A stretch of DNA of 64,000 nucleotides from Rachycentron canadum. Lineage: Eukaryota > Chordata > Actinopteri > Carangiformes > Rachycentridae. The notes below the pieces were generated by a model. It ran no database searches and was not told the DNA's origin. It was given only the letters and a program-made list of their open reading frames with translations. A program made the translations under genes and the position numbers. This document shows, in pieces, positions 1 to 10,837 of this stretch. Every line of letters starts with the position of its first letter. The stretch's first letter is position 1. Where the stretch lies: positions 23,135,968-23,199,967 of the forward strand of contig CM076659.1 of the NCBI GenBank assembly GCA_038496675.1, read 5' to 3'.

Positions 1-440
1 TTAAGAGAATATTGGGGAGCAAACAGCATCATGAAGTCCAAGGAACACACCAGAAAGGTCAGGGATAAAGTTGTGGAGAAGTTTAAAGCAGGGTTAGGCT
101 ATAAAAAGATTTCCCAAGCTTTGAACATCTCACGGAGCACTGTTCAATCCATCATCTGGACAATGGAAAGAGTTTTTCTCACAACTGCAAACCTACCAAG
201 ACACGGCCGTCCACCTAAACTTACTGGTCCAACAAGGAGAGCACTGATCAGAGATGGAGCCAAGAGGCCCATGGTGACTCTGGACCAACTGCAGAGATCC
301 ACAGCTCAGGGGGGGGAATCTGTCCACAGGACAACTATTGGTCGACTGCACAAATCTGGCCTTTATGGAAGAGTAGCAAGAAGAAAAAGACATTGTTAAA
401 AGAAAACCATAAGAAGTCCCTTTGCAGCCACAGCCCCACT
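1..440 (+). pseudogene. Tc1-like transposase, N-terminal fragment, frameshifted
   Basis: The frame from 31 to 399 reads MKSKEHTRKVRDKVVEKFKA, a helix-turn-helix around YKKISQALNISRSTVQSIIW, and the GRPPKLT motif between the two DNA-binding subdomains. These are hallmarks of Tc1/mariner transposases of fish. After RRKRH a one-base shift relative to the family introduces a stop at 397-399. Tc1-like nucleotide similarity continues to about 440 and then ends. The catalytic DDE domain is absent, so it is inactive. The element begins at or before the window edge. Confidence 0.85.
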
Positions 441-1194
441 GAGGCCACCTGACTCTAAAAGAAAGAGGTGTCAGGTCTGCCCTGGCAGTAAGGACAGAAA
501 GACAAACATTGTGCTTCTACTGCAAAAAATATCTCTTCAAAGAACACATTAAAAGTCTCACTTTTTGCCACACGTGCATCTAAACACACACACACATACA
601 CATGCATGTTCTTGCACACAAAGAATTTTTTTTGAACTAGTACTTGATTTCTATTGGTTTGATTTGCTCGATTGGTCGTTGTTTGTTTTTTTTGCCTTTT
701 TCCTAAAGTATATAAATATATGGGTCAAAACTGACCCGTAACACCAAAGATGTTACTGTAGTTAATAATATTTTTTAAAAAAAAGAAAAAAAAGAACAAA
801 TTTAAAGATGTTTGAGATGTGTTGCAATACCCCTCAGTAATAGTCAGGTAACATAACAATCTTTTATTTATATTATGTAATTCTCTTGAGGTTCATTTTA
901 CCTTTTACCAAAAATATTAAAACCAATCCTGTCATGGATAAGGAAGCCTAACAAGGTAACCAAGAGGTAAAAAACAAAGTGGATGATAAATAATTGTTTT
1001 GAGGGTATTTTATGGCTCATTTAAGACACAGGACAAAACCGACCCGTTAACATCAGCGATAGAAGAAAGAAAGCTAACATAAGATAAACAAAAATGTGTA
1101 TGTGATACAATGTCCATGTGGTTTCCTTCAAGAGTGTACCACTATGTGTAGCAGAGGGATGATAATGACTCAAATACACGACTCACAAACTCAG
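441..1194. other. unassigned AT-rich sequence
   Basis: No gene seen. It contains short A-rich runs and a phrase 'aaaactgacccg' near 726-737 that recurs as 'aaaaccgacccg' near 1034-1045, suggesting an old repeat, but nothing recognisable. Confidence 0.4.
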
Positions 1195-1572
1195 TCCAAA
1201 GTTCACAAGGTTTATTTTCAAGGCAAGATTCAGTACACAGGTGATCAATCAGCGGCACAAAAAGGGCATAAACTGGCATCAAGAGAGTAACGTGAGAGAA
1301 ATGCTAGGATGAGTTGGCACAAGGATGGTACAAAAAACTGGCACAGACACAGGGGAAGAGTACAGACAGGGGCAGGGAGACAATGAGACACAGACGAGAC
1401 ACATTAGAGCAGAGCAGGTAATCACCCAGGCGGGAAACACACGAGGACAGGAAGTGAAGAGACCTGAAACAAAAGACAACATTAGACACAAAATAAAACA
1501 GGAAGTGGGGAAACAGAGGCTAACATGAGGTATAGAAATAAGATAACTTAAGACCTGAAGCGGGGCGTGACA
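1195..1572 (+). repeat. dispersed repeat family 1, copy 1
   Basis: Shares blocks such as 'gcacattag.gc.g.gcaggt', 'cacaggcaggaa'-like text and 'aaaataaaacaggaa' with 3735-3943, and its reverse complement shares 'ctcgtgtgtttcccgcct' with 5085-5265. It ends in 'gcggggcgtgacag', a phrase often seen at the edge of teleost interspersed repeats. Class not determined. Confidence 0.6.
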
Positions 1573-1914
1573 GATAGGACTACTCCTGTTGCAGAACAAT
1601 TTCAATGAAAAGTAACATCACATTTCATCTTCATTTTAAAGGGCACAGAGGTGATAAAGCCGAGCCAAAGAGGTGGTCAATTTTATCAGGAGGAAGAGGG
1701 AAGATTTTTTTATCTTAAAGTTTATTTCCGGGGGCATTAATGAGGACTTCCTAATTTGTTTTTATGCTGGTATGATGATATAGTTTTTTAATTGTATCTT
1801 GTCACCTCTTAATGGCAACCCTGAACCCTCTGACTTATAACTAAATCTTGCAGTTGCAACAAAAAATGAACACAATTGTATTGTTTTTGTTCATATTGAA
1901 AACATCATTCAAAC
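1573..1914. other. unassigned intergenic sequence
   Basis: No open frame or repeat recognised between the first dispersed repeat and the microsatellite. Confidence 0.4.
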
Positions 1915-1922
1915 ATATATAT

Positions 1923-1981
<59 letters not shown>

Positions 1982-1990
1982 TACATATAT
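1915..1990. repeat. (AC)n microsatellite with TATA/CATA flanks
   Basis: About 25 uninterrupted AC units at 1927-1977, flanked by 'atatataca' and 'tacatacata'. It lies next to the 3' (low-coordinate) limit of the LINE fragment. Confidence 0.95.
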
Positions 1991-2049
1991 TCAAACAATT
2001 CCCATTTTACACTACTAAACCCTCACTTCCCCAACACGTCCCCTTGTTT

Positions 2050-3720
2050 CTGATTTCTTTTTAATATGTTGTAATATGTTATAAAACACTACCATGATCT
2101 TTGCCTATTGACCAACCATCCATCACATCCCACTCACATATACCTGCCAAATTTCTAGTAACTACAGTTAGATTTAGTGCTGAAGTGTTCCCTGTGTGTA
2201 CATCTAACCTTGTTCCACTCCCAGCATTTAAGCAAACCATGTTCTTTTCATCCAGCAGGTCTTCAATCACCTCATCATTTAAATCTATCCTTTTCCTTCT
2301 CCATAATGCACTATGAGCATTAAAGTCCCTACACACCCTATTACCATCAACCCCTTCACTTGTGATAAACTTCCCAAATCTAGTTTCTTACAAGGATTAT
2401 AATAGTTTACAATTACAAACTCTCCCTTGTCCTTATCTCTACAGATATATATTGTTGCTCGTCTCCTGTTCCCTCTCCTCTAAATGACACATCTTTGATA
2501 AATGTTGCACAGCCTCCTATGTGCTCCTGTGCTCCCTACCACACTTAACAGAAACATATCCTACTATTCTAAAATCATCGGACTCAACCATGTCTGGTTT
2601 ACCAGATAAATCTACAACAAGCATTTTCAATTCCTGTCCATTGGCCAACAAGCTTCCATTGTAACAGAAAGACCAGAGGTAGCTACTATCCAATCCATGA
2701 CTGACATCATCTCACCTCCTCCCGTGTCAATCCATTTATACCTAAATGTTCCACTGCTGCCTTTATGATTATTTGTATTCTGTTTTAGACTTGACCTCCA
2801 TTGTAGCATTTACTACTCCTGCTATAAAAGTGACTAAACTTTAAATCAAGCTTCGCTTTGCCCTCAGTCTCCTGCTCTGCTCCCTTTGTATTTTGCTTTT
2901 CAGCTCTCTTTTTATCTTCAGTTCCTTCTCTGTCTCACCATCCACTGCCTCTGCACATGACCTTCCTCTGTACCCTCACCTGCTGTATTTCCATTTGTCT
3001 TTTCATTATCACACATCCTCCATACGTTGCACTGTGTCTGCCCCCACAGTCACAACACTTTAGGTCCTCTGTCTACATTGTCCATAATCATGACCCTAAT
3101 CTCCTCCAGCCTGTACAGGTCTATAGCTGTATCACTCCCTTGTTCCACTTTCTTCCTGATTCATTTAAAATCACCCTATTTATTTCATCCTATCCACTCT
3201 CTCTCTCTCTGTTCTTCATTTTTACAGACAATCAACAAATTTCCATCCTTCAAAATCTTTGCCATATGAATGTCCCCAACTTTGTTCAATTTCACCAGAC
3301 TCAGAAGAAATCTCAATACTATCTTAAACTCCAGATCTCCCTCTTCTGTTCTTCCCACTGACTTTCTTTCAGTTTATGCCATCAAAATGATCTCCTCTTT
3401 TCCCCTTCATTGTCTCACTACCCATCTCTAAACTATCGTCACAGTCACCTATGTCAGAATCCATGGTCCTTTCACAACATAGTTGTGCCGACCCACCATA
3501 GCTTTCTTCAACTCATGAGACTTTCCCCTTCCTTTTGATTCCCCTCGTTTCTGACCAACAGCTGACAAACGTATCCTTCTCCCAGGATCATCTGTCAGAC
3601 TTTTCTGACTGCTTCGCTGCAATGTCTTAACCATATACTTTTTAAACGACCTCCATGCTTGCTTCCTCTTTCCCCTCACAGCTCTCTTCAACACTACACT
3701 AACACTACCAGCTCTCTCCA
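2050..3720 (-). mobile_element. degraded non-LTR retrotransposon (LINE): ORF1 end and endonuclease part
   Basis: On the minus strand, 2340-2079 reads DFNAHSALWRRKRIDLNDEV, then CLNAGSGTRLDVHTGNTSAL and LAGICEWDV: the catalytic GDFNAH block and following segment of an APE-type endonuclease as in I/Nimb-like LINEs. The G before DFNAH is replaced. Upstream (2860-3060) a zinc-knuckle remnant reads CGGRHSATYGGCVIMKRQME, typical of ORF1. Basic ORF1-like sequence (KTLQRSSQKS) occurs near 3600-3640. Multiple stops and frameshifts, and no reverse transcriptase: a dead, 3'-truncated copy. The clade is a judgement from memory. Confidence 0.75.
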
Positions 3721-3734
3721 CAGGCGGAGAGCAC

Positions 3735-3943
3735 TGGGGAAGGGGTGGGTATATATACCTGAGGAGACACAGATGAAGCACATTAGGGCGGGGCAGGTGA
3801 TCACACAGGCAGGAAGGCAGACAAAGACCAGGATGTGAAGATACCTGAAATATGAACGGAGGTGAGTGCGCAAAATAAAACAGGAAATGACAAAGAACTG
3901 AAATAAACAAAGACAGAACCTAAGAGCGGGAGCTGGATGTGAC
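3735..3943 (+). repeat. dispersed repeat family 1, copy 2
   Basis: Closely resembles 1340-1572: 'cattagggcggggcaggtgatcacacaggcaggaa' type text, then 'aaaataaaacaggaaatg', ending 'gatgtgacac'. It sits exactly between the LINE and the Tc1-like C-terminal fragment. Confidence 0.6.
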
Positions 3944-4195
3944 ACTTGACTGGCCGGCACAGAGCCCTGACCTCAACCCCACCCAACACCTTTGGGATGA
4001 ACTAGAACAGAGATTGTGAGCCAGGCCCTCTCACCAACATCAGTGTCTAACCTCACAAATGCTCTTGTGGATGAATGGAAACTAAAGCTGTTAGAGTGGA
4101 AAAGAGGGGGGCAACTCCATATTAATGCCTATGGGAATAGAATGGGATGTCATAAAAACTCCTGTAGGTGTAATGTGTAGGTGTGTAGTCCCTAT
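3944..4195 (+). pseudogene. Tc1-like transposase, C-terminal fragment and 3' end
   Basis: Reads DWPAQSPDLNPTQHLWDELE, the conserved block around the third catalytic acid of Tc1-like transposases, then a stop (TGA at 4017-4019) where the family has arginine. The rest keeps only nucleotide similarity ('ctcacaaatgctcttgtggatgaatgg', 'ccatattaatgcctatgg', 'tcctgtaggtgtaatgtgtaggtg') to the 3' end of teleost Tc1 elements. Same strand as the fragment at 1-440. Confidence 0.8.
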
Positions 4196-5084
4196 AGAGC
4201 ATGTGCGTCTGTGCTGAGTGCAGCACGCACATAATTATAGCAACTCAGGGTTGTGCTGATTTGATCAGTGATGCTGTGGTGAGGGCATTGGGAGGAGGAG
4301 ATAAGGGGTAAAGGACCAACAACGCCCCAGGATACTACCATGAGAAGCTTGAATATTATCTTAAGAATTGATATAGGACACAGTACAGTGCAGACTCATT
4401 ACAGACACATGACTTTTGCAATCAACCAAATGATTTACTGTGATGAAATAATTCAACAGGTGGAACTGGAGCTGCTGAGAAGGGAAACATGTTGAAAGCA
4501 AACAAATAATAACATTATTCACCGTTATAGCTTAAAGAGTCCAAGTTATTTATCATCATTTTCTAGACTATACTGAGGAGAGACTCCCCTCAGGTGTAGC
4601 ACAACAAACATCACAGCGACAGTGTCCTGGTGCTTTCCCTCACATACTGTGAGTGTATGGACGTCATCAGATCACCTCTCCTCACAGCAGGCTGGCCCTG
4701 AAAAAGGTGAACATAAATTGATGAACCAGGCTCACTATGTGGTGTCCCAAACACTACCAGCCACAACAGGGACAGGAACCAGTGAGAGAGCACGGGCCCA
4801 CAGGTCCTCAGTGGAGGAGGAGACCAGCTGGGGCCAGCTCTACACATATTCACCCAACTGGGGAGCATTCCCCAACACAATGCCATATTTTTCCAGCTGA
4901 TTACCCCCCCACAAGCCCCTTCAGTACCACAGGTGTGTAGTTGAGATGAAAATTAGTTCATGTAATAATGTAGAAATGACAGAAATACTGCTCCTCACAG
5001 GTGTGATATCATCAGGAGACAGCCTCTGGTTGGTCATTAAATGGGACCTGATCTTCATCCCTTGGATGTAAAAACTGGCTGAAT
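4196..5084. other. unassigned intergenic sequence
   Basis: Two overlapping 91-92 codon frames on opposite strands (4611-4886, 4622-4900) have no recognisable features. Nothing else seen. Confidence 0.4.
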
Positions 5085-5265
5085 CTTTCCCTCATGGTTA
5101 TTTTACTTCCTTGCTCGTGTGTTTCCCGCCTTTTTGCTTGCCTGCTCTGCTACAGTTAGTTTCACCTGTTCCCAGTTACCTTTACCTTCCTCGTCTCTAT
5201 GTTGCACTCACTCTGCATCCGGTCTGTTGATATTCCTGCTCTCATCTCATTCATGTTCCTGACAG
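5085..5265 (-). repeat. dispersed repeat family 1, copy 3, inverted
   Basis: 'ctcgtgtgtttcccgcct' and 'gcctgctctgct' match the reverse complement of 1380-1450. It extends with 'cacctgttcccagttacc' and 'gttcctgac', common in teleost interspersed repeats. Confidence 0.5.
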
Positions 5266-5685
5266 TCCCTCCCTCCCTGCATTCATGGGTCCGGAGAACA
5301 CTGAACCTGAAAGCAGCTCACAGTCTCAGGACATCTGGACATCTGGAGTGAGCAGCTCTCTTCAGGTCTGGCTCTGCCTGGACCACTCCAGAAGGTGGAT
5401 TTCCTTTGATGTCAGTATCCTGGAAGAGAACTTTGTCTCATTTTATTTCAGTTTGTGTTGAACATGTTGGGCTTTAGTGTTGTGGTTGAGAGGAGCTCAC
5501 ACACTCATGTTGATGATCACAAAGAGCTTTAGTTCACGCTTTAAGCTCCTTCTCTTTAATCTGATCACATGTGAAGCTTGAAGTGTAGAAATGTCTGTTT
5601 ATGCAGTGACTCACATGCAAAAGGAAAGAGAGGGTTTGCTCCTGCAGGGGCAGAACTTCTTCTCTGGTCACTGAGTCATACAAGG
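5266..5685. other. unassigned intergenic sequence
   Basis: No coding frame or known repeat recognised. Confidence 0.4.
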
Positions 5686-5905
5686 CAAGGCAAAGCAATT
5701 TTATTTGTATAGCCCATTTTTACAAACAGTTTGTCTCAAAGTTCTTTACATAGCATCATAACAACATCCTCTGCCCTTAGACCCTCACATCGACTGAGGA
5801 AAAACTCAAAACAAAACCCTTTTAACAGGGAAAAAAAGAGAAACCTCATGGTGAGAAACAGAGGAGGGATCCCTCACCCAGGACGGGCAGACGGGCAATA
5901 GATGT
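5686..5905 (+). repeat. teleost interspersed repeat ('ggcaaggcaa...ttttatttgtatagcc')
   Basis: Starts 'aaggcaaggcaaagcaattttatttgtatagcc', continues 'caaagttctttacatagcatcataacaacatcctctgcccttagaccctcacatcg' and ends 'gagggatccctcacccaggacgggcagacgggc'. This is the familiar fish repeat thought to derive from LINE 3' ends; family name not assigned. Confidence 0.65.
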
Positions 5906-5992
5906 TGTATACAGACAAGAAAACAGGTAACAAATACAGAATATGCACAGATGGAAATGGTGTGCAGGAGTTAATGAAGGCAGTTTTTGGTG

Positions 5993-6087
5993 GGAGGGAA
6001 GGCAGGGAGAGTCAGGCAGCTTAATGGGAGTAATGGGTGGTAGACTGGTTCCTGGGAGGGAAGGCAGGGAGAGTCAGGCAGTGAAAC
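5993..6087 (+). repeat. short direct repeat, two copies of ~30 bp
   Basis: 'gggagggaaggcagggagagtcaggcag' occurs at about 5993-6020 and again at about 6054-6081, with 33 bp between. It is probably internal to the same interspersed repeat. Confidence 0.7.
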
Positions 6088-7315
6088 ATGAACCTGTCTC
6101 AGGCTGGTGGAGCCGCTGCAGCTGAGCCACTGGGTGACATGGGTTTTGTAGAGTGGGCGTCACTGACCTGGGATCAGTCACAAGCTGGTAAAGTGTTCAT
6201 CGTCATGTGAAATGGACAAAAGGATTTATTCTTTATTCTTCTGTCCATCAAATGAATCAGTGAATAAGACTTTTTCTTGACCAGAATCTTTCCCTCTCTC
6301 ATATAAAATGAACTGAGCCACTGTAAATGAGCTCAGTGACCAGATCTTTTCACGTAGAAGGACAGAAGTTTGACCTGTCAGCGTCCTCCACACAAGGCAA
6401 CAGAAGTAAGCATTCACTGTGGTGTCTTTCTCATTATCTTTATAATCAAAGCACGACTGTGTCATCCAGGTTTTATGATTAGTGTTAGGAAACATTTATG
6501 TTGCTTTAAATCACTTTATGGTTTTGAATGATATTAACATGGAATCCACATTTGTATTGTCCCTTCTCCCATTAACAGCATCGTTAGATTTAGATGTTGT
6601 TTTGTTGAATGTTTTAATAAATCATGGTGCAAGGTGGAGGTAGATTTAACAGTCAGACAGGGAGATGACAGTAATGGCTCCTGAGACATGCACCAGCCCC
6701 TGAGGAAATAAAAGCCCTGGGGCCGCTCTGCCATTGATTTTAGCTTTATGACATCATTCTACTGTTTTGCACTTATTTTACCCGGTAACTTTCTAACTTT
6801 TGCTTTGTCCACATGCATAATATCCTATGTTCCAAGCCAGGTCAGGACCAACCATTCAGAAGAACAGAAGATTGTTGGTGCAACTGTATTAATACTTAAT
6901 TTGACATTAACCTACAGGAGGCAGACAACGCACTCTGCCTCTGCCTGCCAAGACCAGACCAGCAGAGAGAAATGGAGGAGGCACTTTCCCACGAGACCAA
7001 TGACGTTTAGTCAGCGTCAGTCGTATGGCTGTACTCTGTCCAAATCATTCAACCATTTATTTTTCAGTTTCTGATCAACAGTTTCCTTTGCTCGTCTCTT
7101 CTTCTTGGCGGCTGTCAGACACACATTCATCCAGTATCAGTGGTCTGTAATTAGAGTCAGTCGTCTGTTGGGTTGCTTGGATTTAGAGATCAGAGCTCTG
7201 TTGACGCAACGAGACTGAGCTTCTATCTGATAAGCTGATTGGATTCATTATTAAGGTTAATTAATTATTAATCATAATTCTTCCCTGGAGATTGGTGGCT
7301 AATAAAGTAGCTGTT

Positions 7316-7317
<2 letters not shown>
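6088..7317. other. unassigned intergenic sequence
   Basis: Several frames of 60-108 codons on both strands show no conserved motif, and none is framed by splice sites that extend it. Confidence 0.4.

Positions 7318-7348
<31 letters not shown>
7318..7348. repeat. (GT)n microsatellite
   Basis: About 15 GT units after 'gttgg'. Confidence 0.95.
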
Positions 7349-7349
<1 letters not shown>

Positions 7350-9442
7350 CACGCCTGCAGCTGCTTCACAGTAAAAGTCTTAACTGATGCAGTTGTTTTG
7401 TTTGGTTTATGTGAACCTGAACCAGATCATATGGGTCACATGACCCCACCCTCTGATATAACCTATCATCACCTGGTTGCCGACCCGTGTTGTCAGGGTA
7501 ACAACCATAACATCAACATTATGAAACAGCTTGGTTTGGTTCATGTGGTTTGGGTTTATAAGTTGGTTGGGTAAATAAGCACTGAAATAAATATACATGA
7601 AGTCATAGTTTTTATAGGACAAGGATCCTCTAAGTGATTTTCATTCTGCTGTATTTGAGTTTTATTGGTTGAGTTGGAGCTGATCGGAGGGTGGTTTATC
7701 TACTGTGTCACATTTTCTAAGATCACCATATGTTTTGGAGGTAAAATGTTGATCTAAAGGAGCCGGACTCTTCATCTTCTAATAAGAAAAGATGCTTTTT
7801 TGTTTTTATGATAAACATGGACTTCAACAAGGTTTCCTGGTCTCAGTGTCCAGTCTGGATGATTCGTCTCTGGTCTCTCAGCAGTGTTGGTTTGTCCATC
7901 TCTTTATTCCAGGCTGAACTGTCTCTACAACTGAGTGGGATCAAACACGATTGATATCTTCAAGTCACTGACTCTGTGTTGTATGTCACAACGACCTCTG
8001 CATTTCGTGGTGACATCTTTTTTCAGTTGTGCCTTTAGGTAAATGTGTAAATGTGTTTCTAACTGGATCCAGAGGACTGAGCTGAGTGGGTGAAACACTT
8101 CAGTAAATGAACAACAGGAAAACAACAGGATGAAAATCATTGATGGGAGTTGACCCACAGTCGGACCTGGTCTGAACTGAATTGTGAAGCTGCTCAGACT
8201 TGGACTCGTGAACTGGACAACAAGGGTCCAGCACAGCACCGAAGAAGGCAGAGAAGAAGACAACGGCTAGCAACTAAACATGGATGTGAACAATACAGGA
8301 TTTTACATACTTCGAAACGTTCAACACAAACTTCAGACCTACAGGATGTACATCAGCTCTGATGTAATGCAAACACAACTTTTATTGGTTTAAGATAAAA
8401 CTTCATGAGGCACCTTTAAGTCTCCTGACCAACAACCTGTTTCCTCACTGATCCTCTCACAAAGAACGTGTAAATGAATTAGTGATTGTAACATGACACC
8501 ATGGGACTACGTTTCCAAACAGTAAGAGATCATCTCATGACAAGCGAGCAGTTTATCCCCTGAGGACTGTGAGATGAGTGGTTGGTGTGTGTGTGAAGGA
8601 AAGCAGGAGTTACCACTGGTTCATGGCAGCAGTGTTAACTGTGGCTTTGCTTTAATCCGTTGACGTCGACTCTTCCATCATGGGGAAACATAATTCAGTG
8701 ACTGGACTGAGTCTGCAGGACTACAGGCTACAGGAAGATCAGCCTTCACTGACCATGAGCTCAGACACAGGCAGCAGTGGTCAGGAGGTACAGGAAGAGG
8801 AGCTCCCAATAATACAGGCTAGAGCGACGCCCCTGTATCGAAACAGACAGCTGGTGATTCTGACTCGGCACAAAGATCATCTGTGAAAACAGGGAGCGCC
8901 AACAGGAAGTCATCGAAGAAGAAAGCAATGGTCACAGAACTACAGGTTAAACTTTCAGAGGACAGGCAGCTCAGTCTGTGATGAGACCAGAGTCAGTGTG
9001 GATCAGATGTGCTCCAGTGTGTTTCAGGAGACTGAACATCTCCGCAGATCTGGGTCAACACCATCAGATGGTGGTGTTGAGGCTGAACTGACCTCTTTAA
9101 CATGGACCTGCCATTAGAGTTTAATTAGACTTCAGTCAGGTTCAGACACACAACAGGAAGCCGCTTGACCGCGGCGAAAGGTCGGAACACTTCTGTTGAA
9201 TAACACTTTGTCATTATAGATTATTGATTGTAAATTGGCAAAAAGCAGCTTTATCCATTTGAGGTGATTAGTTACATTAATTAGTTAGTGACATTAATTA
9301 CAGCTGTGCAGTTCCATGTCATTTATTTTTCTAATAATTCACCTCATACATGTCCAGCATAATGAGCATTAGCATTAAGAGTTAATCTTTAAATCTAGAC
9401 AGGACAAGTCAAGTTTTTAAGTCGTCATATTTTGAGGTTGGC

Positions 9443-9446
<4 letters not shown>
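7349..9446. other. unassigned intergenic sequence
   Basis: Downstream flank of birc6. A frame at 8680-8886 (68 codons, starts MGKHNSVTGLS) is not supported by any motif. No RNA gene recognised. Confidence 0.35.

Positions 9447-9478
<32 letters not shown>
9447..9478 (+). repeat. poly(A) tract, 32 bases
   Basis: Uninterrupted run of A. It may mark the 3' end of an old retroposed sequence on the plus strand, but nothing recognisable precedes it and no target duplication was seen. Confidence 0.9.
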
Positions 9479-9481
<3 letters not shown>

Positions 9482-10073
9482 ACCTGAGTAATTTAATAAA
9501 ATAACTGCAATCCACTGAAGCTGTTGGATATGTTGTGTTTATTGGCTCCCTGTCACTGATGTATTTCTGAGTGTTCAGTGTCGTTCTTTCCTGACGTACA
9601 AAGAAGCATCTGCACAATCAATCCGTACTTTCAAGCTCCATTTAATGTCCTAGCAAAAGGAGTATGTGACTGTTCTAAGGAGTGAGCAAAATAGAAAGTG
9701 CATTTTTTTGTTCACTGGATTCAACATAATAAAAAAAGATTAAAGCAGTTTTTATGTCAGACGGAGCAGAGTTATTAATTTTGTAGAAAAAGCAAAGAAA
9801 TCAGTAAAGGTACTCTGTTGGGGGTATTTGGTGGTGTGGTGTAGATCAAAGGCACATCACAGCTTTGTATCTCACTGGGGATTGTTGCACACGCACAGAA
9901 AACACACAAACACATGCACAAGCCTTCAAAGTACATTTCTGATGTGGCTCTGACACACAGTCTCACGATCTACAGTCAGGTTGATGGAGAAGTTCTGAGA
10001 GCAGGAAGTGTTTATCCAGAGCATGGTGCTTTTTAATTTGGAGAAGAGAACATGAAGAACGTCCATGTCAGCC
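9479..10073. other. unassigned flank downstream of birc6
   Basis: AT-rich, no gene seen. Confidence 0.4.
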
Positions 10074-10666
10074 TTTATTCAGTGGATATGATCCTGGAGA
10101 AATCAAATGAAGCAGGTGATGACCAGAGGGGCTTTTATCTTAGAATCTATGGTGTGATTTTTCTTTTTCTCACTCTTTTTTTTGTTGTTTTTAAATAGTA
10201 TGACCAGTCTATCCTTGGTTACAACTGTCCTCACTCTAACAGTCAAAAAAAAAAGGAAATTAACATTCAGTAAACATTCTTCTCTAAAGGTAGTTTCCCT
10301 TATATAATCTGTAATCTTCCTCTTCCATTATGTATACATAAACAAGTTTAATAACATACCAATCAGTGGTTATTTCACAATTGGAAAAAGCACAAAATGT
10401 TTACACTCTTGTACAGGTAAATAAAAGTTTCTGTTGACTGTTTTCAGTAAGAGTGTAGCATAGTTCAGAGTTCGTCTCGTCGTGTCTCCTCCCCTCAATC
10501 TGCTGTTCTCACATTAGATCTTTACATACAAATATTGACAAAGTGGTGGCTTCTGCTCCGAAGCCATTGAGTCTTTTCAAGAGCAGTAATCATAAGGAGG
10601 AGAGGGGAGGGTCAGAGATGCTGGGAGGGGCTGGGACTGAAGTGTGGGGAGGGGGGGAGGGGGGAC
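10074..10666 (-). other. birc6: birc6 3' UTR with candidate poly(A) signal
   Basis: After the birc6 stop the minus strand runs through a C-rich stretch and AT-rich sequence with no further coding. The first clear AATAAA on the minus strand (TTTATT on plus) is at 10074-10079, giving a UTR of about 600 bases. The end point is an inference. Confidence 0.45.
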
Positions 10667-10837
10667 TCATAGCTGGCCCTCACTGTCCTGACTGCTGCCG
10701 GGCTTCTCTGTGTCCTGACCGGGCAGCTCTTTGAGGATGAGGGCAGCGCTCTTCTCCGAGAACTCGTCTCCATCTGGTTCAAGACCGTCGGGGCACGGCA
10801 GCTTCAGGAACTCCTCCCTCAGCTGAGCCGTGTGTCT
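10667..10837 (-). CDS. birc6: birc6 exon V, C-terminal exon and stop, residues 1436-1491
   Basis: Reads RHTAQLREEFLKLPCPDGLE, then a variable acidic tail ending SEGQL and TGA at 10669-10667. The acceptor is CTGCAG|AGAC. The conserved part up to KLPCP matches known BIRC6; the rest of the tail is species-variable, but the final QL is shared with human. Confidence 0.94.
   Translation of the reverse strand, partial: RHTAQLREEFLKLPCPDGLEPDGDEFSEKSAALILKELPGQDTEKPGSSQDSEGQL

Noticed and set aside
31..399. An intact Tc1 transposase gene
   Set aside because: Only the DNA-binding N-terminus is present; frameshift and loss of the catalytic domain make it a relic.
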